Assembly (NCBI GenBank): GCA_002435365.1
Contig: DJMM01000016.1
Coordinates: forward strand, 1 to 21,259
DNA length: 21,259 bases
Direction: 5' to 3'
From: Ignavibacteriales bacterium UBA6490
GTDB lineage: Bacteria > Bacteroidota > Ignavibacteria > Ignavibacteriales > Ignavibacteriaceae
Part shown: positions 14,449 through 21,259 of the stretch, piece after piece
How positions within the stretch are numbered: position 1 is the first letter of the stretch
Layout of the letters: each line of letters starts with the position of its first letter
Notes under the pieces: model-generated
The model's input: the letters and a program-made list of their open reading frames with translations, nothing else
Told to the model about the DNA's origin: nothing
The model's database searches: none
Translations under genes and position numbers: made by a program

Positions 14449-15297
14449 TTAAAGATATATTGCAAAAAATCCGCTGTAAAGCCCTAAAGAAATTTCATGA
14501 AAATCACTTCCCGGTTCACCAGGTTTTGTGTTATACCTGTACCTGGTGTAAACTGTAAAAGTGTTGTAAATCCTGAATAATCCGAAAGAAATCTCCGGAC
14601 TTATTCCATTGTATCCCTTAAAGTTCGTAAATCCATTAATTCCGGGCGATATATATTCTATGCCCGGTATACCGATTATATGCTTATACCCAAGCCGAAG
14701 AAAATTTTTAACCGGCGAACCGAATATATGTGAATACTCTGCTGAAAAGTATCCGGTGGGATACCCCAATCCAGTGCTTCTGATAAAAATAAGGGGAATT
14801 TCCTTTGTAAGGCTGAAATAACTATCTTCCTGCATGTTCACATACACTGGAGCCGGTAGTCCGAAAACCACTCCTCCGAATAAACAGAAGGTAAAAATGT
14901 CCGAGCCCCCTTTTATTTCTGTTTCATATGGAAGCTCGAATTCATACCTCTCGCTGTAAAACTTGTTTCCCAGACTATCTTCTGTGATAATGAAAAACGG
15001 TATACTGGTTCTCGAAAATGTCAACCCGCTTATTTCAATCGCAGCTTTATGATTATCACTCGGTTCATCGCTTATAATAAATTCATCCTTATCATCAATT
15101 ATAATTCTTGATAACACATATTCGCTTGTAAAAAATGATACAATAAAACGGTGAGGCTTTTCCGGGGTTACATAGGAATCGATCAGGTATACTTCAACTG
15201 AATCTGCTTCGGTTTGTGCATAAATAGTCCTGGAAAATGTTATTACAGATAACATTATCAGTGTAAAATAAAAAAGCATTATGCCGGATTTTCTCAT
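14449..15297 (-). CDS. Secreted protein of unknown function
   Basis: I do not recognise the family. The 282-residue product starts with a clear signal peptide (MRK, hydrophobic core to about residue 22, cleavage after YA near residue 27, then QTEADS). The first half (about 30-125) looks like an extracellular beta-sandwich with a Pro-Glu-rich start. After a short hydrophobic Gly-rich stretch (about 133-150), the second half consists of aromatic/Gly-rich strands (YFSAEYSHIFGSP, FLRLGYKHIIGIPGI, YTRYRYN, EISLGLYSGFFAIYL), suggesting a small outer-membrane barrel or barrel-associated domain. An AGG about seven bases before the ATG supports the start. It precedes xseA by 35 bases and follows the cystathionine gene by 75. 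A link to DNA metabolism is not implied. Confidence 0.7.
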   Translation of the reverse strand: MRKSGIMLFYFTLIMLSVITFSRTIYAQTEADSVEVYLIDSYVTPEKPHRFIVSFFTSEYVLSRIIIDDKDEFIISDEPSDNHKAAIEISGLTFSRTSIPFFIITEDSLGNKFYSERYEFELPYETEIKGGSDIFTFCLFGGVVFGLPAPVYVNMQEDSYFSLTKEIPLIFIRSTGLGYPTGYFSAEYSHIFGSPVKNFLRLGYKHIIGIPGIEYISPGINGFTNFKGYNGISPEISFGLFRIYNTFTVYTRYRYNTKPGEPGSDFHEISLGLYSGFFAIYL

Positions 15298-15320
15298 CTG
15301 CTGCCTATTGAATTAAATGT

Positions 15321-15340
15321 AATAATTAAAAGTAATTATT
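15321..15340. repeat. AT-only hairpin upstream of the secreted-protein gene
   Basis: AATAATTA (15321-15328), loop AAAG, and TAATTATT (15333-15340) form a perfect 8-bp inverted repeat in the 75-base gap after the cystathionine gene. It lacks GC pairs and so is a weak terminator at best; it may instead be a promoter-region or processing element. Confidence 0.4.
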
Positions 15341-15372
15341 CCAGACAATTATTGAAACATAATTATTAAAAT

Positions 15373-16506
15373 CTATCCTAATGCATTTTGGATATCGGCA
15401 ATAAGATCTTCAATATCTTCAATACCTACCGAAAACCTGACCAGACCTTCCGTTATTCCCAGTTTTTCCTTTTCAGCTTTCGGCACTGATCCATGAGTCA
15501 TAGTTGAAGGATGGCTTATCAGACTTTCAACTCCTCCCAGGCTTTCCCCGAGAGTAAAAATCTTTACGTTCTTCAAAAGCTTTCTCGCCTTGTTTTCATC
15601 TCCTAAATCCGCGGTTATCATTCCGCCGAATCCCCGCATCTGCTTTTTTGCGAGATCATGCTGAGGATGGTTTTTCAAACCCGGATATATTACTTTATCT
15701 GCAAGACCTGAATTCAGCAGAAATTCAGCCAACTGCATCGCATTCTTTTCGTGACGCTCCATTCTTACCGCCAGCGTTTTAGTGGATCTTAAAACCAGCC
15801 AGCAGTCGAAGGGCGAGGGAATTGCACCCATGGCATTCTGAACATACTTTAAGCGTGAGTAAATTTTCTCATCATTCGTAACCAGCATACCGCCGATTAC
15901 GTCACTGTGCCCATTTAAATATTTCGTGGAACTATGCAGCACAATATCTGCACCCAGGGTAAGCGGATTCTGGAAGTACGGACTCATAAATGTATTATCT
16001 ACAACCGATATAAGCTTATTTTTCCTGCAGAGATCGGTCACTGCTTTAATATCAGTCAGATTAAGCATCGGGTTAGTGGGTGTTTCAATAAAAACAATTC
16101 TGGTATCTTTTTCGATGCTTTTTTCAAGATTTGAAATATCGGTTGTATCTGTCCATGTAAAACGCAGACCATATTCCTTCATAATCAGTTCGAATAACCT
16201 GTAAGTTCCGCCGTATACATTTCTCGATACCACGATATGATCACCTGCTTTAACCAGACTCAATACTGAATGTGTGGCAGCAACTCCGGAACTGAAAGCT
16301 ATACCGTACTTGCCTTTTTCAAGCGCAGCAATATTCGCTTCAAGCGATGCACGGGTAAGGTTATGAGTTCTGCCGTATTCGAAGCCTTTGTTTTTTCCAA
16401 GCTCTTCCTGTGCGTAGGTGGAAGTCTGATAGATTGGAGTTATAACAGCACCGGTAGTCGGATCGGGCTGCTGACCTGCATGAATTGCATCAGTTGAAAA
16501 TCCCAT
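15373..16506 (-). CDS. Cystathionine gamma-lyase/synthase family PLP enzyme, probably gamma-lyase
   Basis: This is a cytoplasmic Cys/Met-metabolism PLP enzyme of 377 residues, normal for the family. It has YGRTHNLTR (44-52), the phosphate-binding SSGVAATHS (72-80), Y98 and G99 in NVYGGTYRL, ETPTNPML (141-148), D170 in SVVDNTF, and the PLP lysine K195 in HSSTKYLNGHSDVIGG. The late SLGGVESLISHPS and RFSVGIED motifs are complete. Sequence alone does not separate cystathionine gamma-synthase, gamma-lyase and methionine lyase. It follows the cystathionine beta-synthase gene by 29 bases in the same direction, which favours gamma-lyase, giving cysteine from cystathionine by reverse transsulfuration. 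An AGAGGA Shine-Dalgarno precedes the ATG. Family is certain; the exact reaction is inferred from the neighbour. Confidence 0.9.
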   Translation of the reverse strand: MGFSTDAIHAGQQPDPTTGAVITPIYQTSTYAQEELGKNKGFEYGRTHNLTRASLEANIAALEKGKYGIAFSSGVAATHSVLSLVKAGDHIVVSRNVYGGTYRLFELIMKEYGLRFTWTDTTDISNLEKSIEKDTRIVFIETPTNPMLNLTDIKAVTDLCRKNKLISVVDNTFMSPYFQNPLTLGADIVLHSSTKYLNGHSDVIGGMLVTNDEKIYSRLKYVQNAMGAIPSPFDCWLVLRSTKTLAVRMERHEKNAMQLAEFLLNSGLADKVIYPGLKNHPQHDLAKKQMRGFGGMITADLGDENKARKLLKNVKIFTLGESLGGVESLISHPSTMTHGSVPKAEKEKLGITEGLVRFSVGIEDIEDLIADIQNALG

Positions 16507-16535
16507 GATTCCTCTATTTTTTTTTAATGTCTAAT

Positions 16536-17894
16536 TTAAGGAATTTCTGAATACTGAATTATATCATACCTTGTAATAATGTCAACTATTCTTCCATAAT
16601 CAGTAACCAGGATGGCAGGCGAATCAGAAAGATATTTTTTTACTACCGGCAGTTCGGTCCGCCCGTCAAGTGTCGGGAAACCGGGATCCATAATTTCTTC
16701 AATATTTGCATCGAGAAGATTATTATTCCGGAGAATACTGTTCATCAGCTTTCCTTCTTTTATGCTCCCTACCGATTGTCCGTTCTCTATAACCGGAAGC
16801 TGGGAAAAACCTTTGCTGTTCAGAACTTCCACAGCCTTTTTAACCTTATCTTTTGCAGACAGGAATACCAGGCTGCCGTTCATCTTAAGCTCCTTTAAAT
16901 CCTTAAGCGTTCTTGCTTCAGGAGAAAGCAGACGGTTTTCCTTGAGCCACTCATCACTGTGAAATTTGGAAAGATACCGTTCACCTGTATCGCTTACAAT
17001 AAACACTATTACCGCTTTTTCATCAAGTTCTTCGGCAAGTCTCAATGCTGCATATAATATCGTACCGGAGCTGCCACCGCAGAATATCCCCTCTTCTCTT
17101 GTAAGCAAACGCGCCGTAGCAAATGAGTCTTTATCGGAAACATTAATAATTCTGTCTATATAATTAAAATTTACATTTTCAGGAATGCAATCCTGTCCAA
17201 TTCCTTCAACAAGATAAGGAGTGCCTTCTGTAATTTTTTCCGTTTCCTTGTATGTTTTCAATATTGAACCCACGGGATCGGCACCGATAATCTGAATTGC
17301 GGATTTTTTTTCCTTGAGAAACTTTCCCACACCGCTTATTGTACCCCCTGTACCGATGCCTGAAACAAAATGAGTAATTTTTCCATCCGTATCTCTCCAA
17401 ATTTCGGGACCGGTGGTGCGGTAGTGAGCTTCCGGATTTGCAGGATTTGAGTACTGGTACATAAATAAAGCATTGGGCGTATCCGAAGCAATCTGACGGG
17501 CTACGTTAACATAATAATCCTTGCTGTCCTGTTTAAGGGCATTAGGCACTACAATAACATCGGAATTTAGCGCTTTAAGGTAATTTATTTTTTCGCTGCT
17601 TACCTTATCAGTAACCACGAAAATTGCTTTATATCCTTTTATAAGACAAGCCAGGGCCAGACCGATGCCTGTGTTGCCGCTTGTGGCTTCAACAACAACT
17701 CCACCCGGTTTTATGCGCCCGGATTTTTCTGCTTCCCCGAGCATTGATATGCCGATCCGGTCCTTAACGCTTCCGCCTGGATTTGAGGATTCAAGCTTAG
17801 CAAAAATCTGCGGCTTCAATCCCCTGCCGATCTTCTGCATCTTTACAAGCGGAGTATTGCCGATAAGACCAAGAATATTGTTTTTGTAATTCAT
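16536..17894 (-). CDS. cbs: Cystathionine beta-synthase with C-terminal CBS domain pair
   Basis: This PLP enzyme joins homocysteine and serine (or acetylserine) to make cystathionine. The catalytic core (about 1-325) has NTPLVK, PLP lysine K44 in NPGGSVKDR, SGNTG (72-76), the phosphate loop GTGGT (181-185) and EGIGQDCIPENV, which resembles beta-synthases more than plain cysteine synthases. A Bateman module of two CBS domains follows (about 335-390 and 398-450). In human cystathionine beta-synthase this region binds S-adenosylmethionine and relieves autoinhibition; whether it does so here is unknown. No N-terminal heme-binding segment is present. The 452 residues match bacterial two-module enzymes. 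It is followed at 29 bases by the lyase gene. No SAM riboswitch was seen in the 94-base upstream gap. Confidence 0.93.
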   Translation of the reverse strand: MNYKNNILGLIGNTPLVKMQKIGRGLKPQIFAKLESSNPGGSVKDRIGISMLGEAEKSGRIKPGGVVVEATSGNTGIGLALACLIKGYKAIFVVTDKVSSEKINYLKALNSDVIVVPNALKQDSKDYYVNVARQIASDTPNALFMYQYSNPANPEAHYRTTGPEIWRDTDGKITHFVSGIGTGGTISGVGKFLKEKKSAIQIIGADPVGSILKTYKETEKITEGTPYLVEGIGQDCIPENVNFNYIDRIINVSDKDSFATARLLTREEGIFCGGSSGTILYAALRLAEELDEKAVIVFIVSDTGERYLSKFHSDEWLKENRLLSPEARTLKDLKELKMNGSLVFLSAKDKVKKAVEVLNSKGFSQLPVIENGQSVGSIKEGKLMNSILRNNNLLDANIEEIMDPGFPTLDGRTELPVVKKYLSDSPAILVTDYGRIVDIITRYDIIQYSEIP

Positions 17895-17988
17895 TATTCT
17901 GCTTCTTTAAGTTCAATAATAAAATTACGGGAAGATGTTCGAAATTATTATGATGATTTAATAATGTGTGTCTGCTATCAAGAACAGC

Positions 17989-18885
17989 CTAAAACCGGTT
18001 ACCCCTTAAAAATGCTTCAGCATCCATTCTCTTCTTCCCCTCCTGCTGAAGTTCCAGAATTTGGACCGATCCTTCACCGCAGCCAATGAAAAGCTCATTT
18101 TTTGTAGATTCAATTTTTCCCGGCGGAAGAACTTTTAAAGATACGCTGGTTCTGAATATCTTTATCTGCCTGTCGTTATAATTAAAGAATGCGCCCGGTG
18201 CTGGTGAGAATGCACGGACCAGGTTATGGATGGCAAACGCAGGTTTGTTCCAGTCGATCTGACCCATCTCTTTTGTTATTTTGGGTGCGGGTGTAGCATC
18301 GGAGTCGGTCTGCTTTATTAAAGTAAAATTTCCGGAGTCTATCATGTTTACGGTTTCCAGAACAGCTTCAGCTCCCATAAAACTAAGTTTATCATGCAGC
18401 GAACCCATATCGTCATCATCCTCAATTTCAGTTTCCTTCATTAAATATATATTGCCGGTATCTACCTGACGTTCAAGCTTAAATGTTGTTACCCCGGTTT
18501 TTTTATCGCCGTTCATAAGTGCCCACTGAATAGGTGCGGCACCCCTGTACCTGGGCAGCAGCGAGGCATGCAGATTGAAAGAGCCGAGTGATGGAATAGT
18601 AAATACCTCCTCCGGCAGTATTCTGAAGGCAACCACAACTATCAGATCGGGAGAAAGAGATTTTATATCGGAAATGAAGGTAGCATCTTTTAATTTTTCG
18701 GGCTGAAGGACCGGGATGTTGTTATGCAGTGCAAATTCTTTAACAGGAGTGAAGGCAACTTTTTGACCTCGTCCCCTTTCCTTATCAGCACCGGTAACCA
18801 CTGCAATTACAGGATGTACACTTTCGGTAAGAATTTTCAGGGAAGGGACGGCAAAATCGGGCGTCCCCATAAAAATAATTTTCAT
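17989..18885 (-). CDS. fmt: Methionyl-tRNA formyltransferase
   Basis: This enzyme transfers a formyl group from 10-formyl-tetrahydrofolate to initiator Met-tRNA. The N-terminal formyltransferase domain starts MKIIFMGTPDFAVPSL. It has the active-site trio N104, H106 and D142 within FNLHASLLPRYRGAAP and ERQVDTGN. A linker leads to the C-terminal OB-like domain (about 205-298). At 298 residues it is a little shorter than the 315 of E. coli. The ATG shares bases with the def stop (TGATG), so the enzymes that add and remove the formyl group are co-translated. Confidence 0.97.
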   Translation of the reverse strand: MKIIFMGTPDFAVPSLKILTESVHPVIAVVTGADKERGRGQKVAFTPVKEFALHNNIPVLQPEKLKDATFISDIKSLSPDLIVVVAFRILPEEVFTIPSLGSFNLHASLLPRYRGAAPIQWALMNGDKKTGVTTFKLERQVDTGNIYLMKETEIEDDDDMGSLHDKLSFMGAEAVLETVNMIDSGNFTLIKQTDSDATPAPKITKEMGQIDWNKPAFAIHNLVRAFSPAPGAFFNYNDRQIKIFRTSVSLKVLPPGKIESTKNELFIGCGEGSVQILELQQEGKKRMDAEAFLRGNRF

Positions 18886-19448
18886 CAGCTGACTTTTACA
18901 CTTTTAAGATCCGTTATAGGATACTCTGCATCTATTTTCCGTTTTTTGATCTTATTAAGTTCTGCCTTCAATTTTTTTCTTTCGGTTTCGGCCAGTCTGT
19001 CAACAAACATAACTCCCTTTAGATGATCATATTCGTGCTGAATTACTCTTGCCAGGAACTGATCTGCTTCCAGGGTATGTTCCTTCATATCGGTATCATA
19101 ATAATTAATTTGAATAATTTTCGGCCGTTCCACTTCGGCTCTGAGATAAGGAATACTCAGACACCCTTCTTCGATTACATTTTTTTCTTCGGATCTTATT
19201 TTAATTTCAGGATTTATCATTACAAGCGGTTTTTGTTTCTCATAACCTTCAACACTGGACAGATCAACAATGAAAAGGGATTTATCCTGCCCAACCTGGT
19301 TAGCTGCAAGTCCTACGCCGCTGGCATTATGCATCGACTCAAACATATTTTTAATAAGTTTTATAACGGAAGCATCAATTTCAGTCAGTTTTTTCGCTTT
19401 TTTCCTGAGTATACTATCACCGAACACATAAATAGGTATAATGGACAT
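18885..19448 (-). CDS. def: Peptide deformylase
   Basis: This metalloenzyme removes the N-formyl group from nascent proteins. All three family motifs are present in 187 residues: GVGLAANQVG (44-53), EGCLSIP (94-100, metal ligand C96) and QHEYDHLKG (137-145, ligands H138 and H142 with catalytic E139). The C-terminal helix is rich in Lys and Glu. A GGAG stands four bases before the ATG. It is the first gene of def-fmt, with a candidate promoter at 19471-19501 and a structured repeat element further upstream. Confidence 0.97.
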   Translation of the reverse strand: MSIIPIYVFGDSILRKKAKKLTEIDASVIKLIKNMFESMHNASGVGLAANQVGQDKSLFIVDLSSVEGYEKQKPLVMINPEIKIRSEEKNVIEEGCLSIPYLRAEVERPKIIQINYYDTDMKEHTLEADQFLARVIQHEYDHLKGVMFVDRLAETERKKLKAELNKIKKRKIDAEYPITDLKSVKVS

Positions 19449-19470
19449 ATCACTCCGTTCAAATTTATTG

Positions 19471-19501
19471 CAAAATTAAACAAATCGGTGCGAATATGAA
19501 A
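19471..19501 (-). promoter_or_regulatory. Candidate promoter of def-fmt
   Basis: On the minus strand TAATTTTG (19478-19471) exactly fits the Bacteroidota -7 consensus TAnnTTTG. TTTC (19501-19498) stands 19 bases upstream, one base off the -33 TTTG. This would give a leader of roughly 15-20 bases before the def ATG. Motif-based only. Confidence 0.4.
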
Positions 19502-19510
19502 GATATCCGC

Positions 19511-19638
19511 TTGGGATGCCTCCGTCATTTTGGTCTGAATCAAACCTGAACCTGAACCGGATCTTTTCCCATAAAAATGGGATTAGAATGGGAATAGAAT
19601 CAGGTTAGACCCAAGATAGAATGACGTTAGGTCTCCAA
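19511..19638. repeat. Modular 11-bp repeat element forming a long imperfect palindrome (locus 2)
   Basis: This lies in the 317-bp spacer 19449-19765 and is related to the element at 3154-3269. Direct 11-bp units are ATGGGATTAGA (19577-19587), ATGGGAATAGA (19588-19598) and ATCAGGTTAGA (19599-19609). CCCAAGATAGA and ATGACGTTAGG (19610-19631) decay in the same register. Before the AAAA loop (19573-19576) come inverted units TCTTTTCCCAT (19562-19572), a degraded CCTGAACCGGA (19551-19561) and TCAAACCTGAA (19540-19550). Pairing is symmetric about 19574.5: inner units match at 9 of 11, third units at 9 of 11, and CGTCAT (19523-19528) pairs with ATGACG (19621-19626). GGTCT/AGACC adds a stem with a bulge, and TTGG/CCAA close the ends. 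The rest of the spacer holds the def promoter candidate and a terminator; no ORF is seen. Confidence 0.78.
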
Positions 19639-19710
19639 TCACAATAGTTCGTGGTATCAATAATTTCTTCACTTTCTTCAATTCAAGAATCTGAAACATA
19701 ACCGGAAAAT

Positions 19711-19740
19711 AAAAAAAGCGGACCCGAAGTCCGCCTTTTT
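19711..19740 (-). terminator. Intrinsic terminator after the secreted hydrolase gene
   Basis: Read on the minus strand, GCGGAC (19734-19729), loop TTCGG and GTCCGC (19723-19718) form a 6-bp GC-rich stem followed by seven T (19717-19711). The loop is of the stable UUCG type. It lies about 30 bases past the stop at 19766. A shorter T-run (19736-19740) also exists on the plus strand, but no plus-strand gene enters. Confidence 0.9.
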
Positions 19741-19765
19741 AATTTCAAACGTGAAGATTTGAGAA

Positions 19766-21259
19766 TTATTTCATCAGGATCATCTTGCGGCTAATCATTT
19801 TGCCGGCCGAGCGCAGCATGTATATATAAATACCGGATGAAAGATCTGAAGCGTCGAAATTCACAGAATACTTTCCTGCCGGCAGGTCCTGATTGACGAT
19901 TTCAGCAACTTCATTGCCTATGATATCATAGATCTTCAGAGTTGTAAATCCTCCTTTCGGAAGAGCAAAGGATATCCGGGTGGCAGGATTGAACGGATTA
20001 GGATAGTTCTGCTGAAGCATGTAGTCTGCCGGTAGCGATTCTTCATAATCAACACCGATTGCAGGATTTGTTCTGAATCCGAATTTTGCCGACCATTGGC
20101 TGGTGCCATACTGGTTTGCAGCGTTTATACGCCAGAAGTAGATTTTATCATAATCGAGGCTATCGCTGGTATAGGTTGTATCTGTTAAATTCTCAACATC
20201 CATCACTATTGTCTGTTCATTAAAAGTTGAGCTGTTTGCCAGCTGGAACCTGTATTTTTGAGTGAGCTCATTTGTAAGCCATTTAAATGTAACAGTAAGC
20301 GGCTGATTAAGTGATGCGTGCGGCGGATAGGCCGGCTGCGGTGCTACAGGAAATCCCGTTGTAAAAGAAGATACTGACGAGTAGCTGCTGGTACCGGCGG
20401 CATTTTTACTGAACAACCTCCAATAGTAGGTCTGCTGCCCGGCAAATCCAGTGACAGTTAAAAAAGTATCCTGGGTAACTGTGCCGTTTACTATAAATCC
20501 GGTATTAAAATTGGGATCCGAGCTAACCTGCACATCATAATAAGATGCATAATCTGCCGAATTCCATTTAAGCTTAACGGTATCCGGAATGTTGATCCCG
20601 GCATTAGGCGGAAAAGATAAAACCGGTATTTGGGGTAACTGGATCTGGACCACATTGCTCATTGTACTTTCATTCCAGTTCCTGTCCAGTGATGTAACCA
20701 CAAAATAATATGGTCCCGAGCCAGGAGGATCTGACGGGAAACTATATCTCTGAGGTTCTATTTTCAATATATTTGCAGGATTATCCAGATCATTCTGCGT
20801 AATGGACGGAGTAGTAAATCTGTATAAGACATACCTGTATGCAGAATCGCCGTCAGGAGCAGGTAATGGCTTATCCCATACCAGTGCATATGGTCCGTTG
20901 GGAGAGATTTTATTAAAGCGGAAATTCTGCACCGGATTCGGATTAATCTGATCTTTCCAGGACATTACCGGCATGAGAGCTTTATACCTGTAGAAATCGG
21001 TTCTGAGGGAATCATGAAATCCTTTTCCGTTCATCATGTTGGCACGGAAGAAAACACTGCCGTCAATTTTAGGATTGTTTCTGTTAATACGGATCTGGTT
21101 GGGAAGCTCAGTTGCCGGCCAGTTATTCTGAATAATTCTGTAAGCAGCCTGACCGGGATAGAGATGGCGGTTATAATGGGCAGCTGAATCGGCCCACCAG
21201 GAGGAAAGTTTATAATAATCCTGCGATCCTCCGATCTGCCAGTAAAGCTGAGGTGTAAG
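19766..21259 (-). CDS. Secreted GHL10/UPF0748-type glycoside hydrolase with FN3 modules and T9SS sorting domain, partial at 5' end
   Basis: The frame is open from the right edge to the TAA at 19766 (497 residues). A Met codon at 21037 is internal: the 74 codons before it continue a conserved domain. Residues 1 to about 100 match the end of the GHL10 (DUF187/UPF0748, YngK/DigH-like) barrel from memory: LTPQLYWQIGG, LSSWWADS, HLYPGQAAYRI, LPNQIRINR, DGSVFFRA, DSLRTDFYRYKALMPVMSW. E. coli DigH of this family cuts denuded peptidoglycan glycans; the substrate here is unknown, and the main catalytic residues lie off the edge. Then come three FN3-like modules (about 109-207, 210-302, 306-397). A type A T9SS C-terminal sorting domain (410-497) follows, with NYPNPFNP and SSGIYIYMLRSAGKMISRKM. 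The product is predicted to cross the outer membrane and be processed or anchored there. A terminator follows. Confidence 0.85.
   Translation of the reverse strand, partial: LTPQLYWQIGGSQDYYKLSSWWADSAAHYNRHLYPGQAAYRIIQNNWPATELPNQIRINRNNPKIDGSVFFRANMMNGKGFHDSLRTDFYRYKALMPVMSWKDQINPNPVQNFRFNKISPNGPYALVWDKPLPAPDGDSAYRYVLYRFTTPSITQNDLDNPANILKIEPQRYSFPSDPPGSGPYYFVVTSLDRNWNESTMSNVVQIQLPQIPVLSFPPNAGINIPDTVKLKWNSADYASYYDVQVSSDPNFNTGFIVNGTVTQDTFLTVTGFAGQQTYYWRLFSKNAAGTSSYSSVSSFTTGFPVAPQPAYPPHASLNQPLTVTFKWLTNELTQKYRFQLANSSTFNEQTIVMDVENLTDTTYTSDSLDYDKIYFWRINAANQYGTSQWSAKFGFRTNPAIGVDYEESLPADYMLQQNYPNPFNPATRISFALPKGGFTTLKIYDIIGNEVAEIVNQDLPAGKYSVNFDASDLSSGIYIYMLRSAGKMISRKMILMK

Noticed and set aside
15321..15340. 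AT-only hairpin as a strong terminator after the cystathionine gene.
   Set aside because: The stem has no GC pair and is not followed by a U-tract typical of intrinsic terminators.
19766..21037. A complete gene starting at the Met codon at 21037.
   Set aside because: The frame stays open to the window edge and the upstream codons encode a conserved domain, so this Met is internal.

Overview
The window looks like chromosomal DNA of a member of the Ignavibacteria / Chlorobiota-Bacteroidota group. The main evidence is the type A type IX secretion (T9SS) C-terminal sorting domain with its NYPNPFNP motif on the right-edge protein, the FN3-rich secreted proteins, an AT-rich genome, weak or absent Shine-Dalgarno sites at many genes, and a TAnnTTTG-like promoter element. 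This assignment is inference. No phage, transposase, tRNA, rRNA or CRISPR was seen.

Layout. (1) 1-2973, minus strand: the start of a respiratory complex I operon, nuoA-B-C-D-E, with nuoE cut by the left edge. A TTGACA promoter at 3002-3030 lies inside the longest possible nuoA ORF and fixes the shorter start. (2) 2974-3350: a 377-bp divergent spacer that holds a modular 11-bp repeat/hairpin element between two candidate promoters. (3) 3351-7659, plus strand: an FN3 lipoprotein, a predicted outer-membrane barrel protein whose TTG start abuts the previous stop, an RsbW-like kinase and malate dehydrogenase. This block ends at a strong bidirectional terminator. (4) 7701-19448, all minus. In transcription order: def-fmt; cbs and a cystathionine lyase/synthase (probable reverse transsulfuration); a secreted protein of unknown function; xseA-xseB-dxs-Gfo/Idh oxidoreductase-PhoB-like regulator-PhoR-like kinase, tightly packed with TAATG, ATGA and longer overlaps; then rplU-rpmA from their own promoter. 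(5) 19449-19765: a 317-bp spacer with a second copy of the 11-bp element and a terminator. (6) 19766 to the right edge, minus: the C-terminal part of a secreted GHL10/UPF0748-type glycoside hydrolase with three FN3-like modules and a T9SS sorting domain.

Most genes are housekeeping: complex I, malate dehydrogenase, ribosomal proteins L21/L27, N-terminal formyl-Met handling (def/fmt), isoprenoid synthesis (dxs), exonuclease VII and sulfur amino-acid metabolism. The least explained signal is noncoding. Two intergenic spacers 16 kb apart carry elements built from the same 11-bp units (ATCAGGTTAGA and ATGGGATTAGA), arranged as direct tandem copies facing inverted copies around an AAAA loop. The unit types in the stem are swapped between the loci while pairing is kept. 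Two protein-level oddities are a His at the usual quinone-site Tyr of NuoD and a Leu at the usual active-site His of the Gfo/Idh oxidoreductase.
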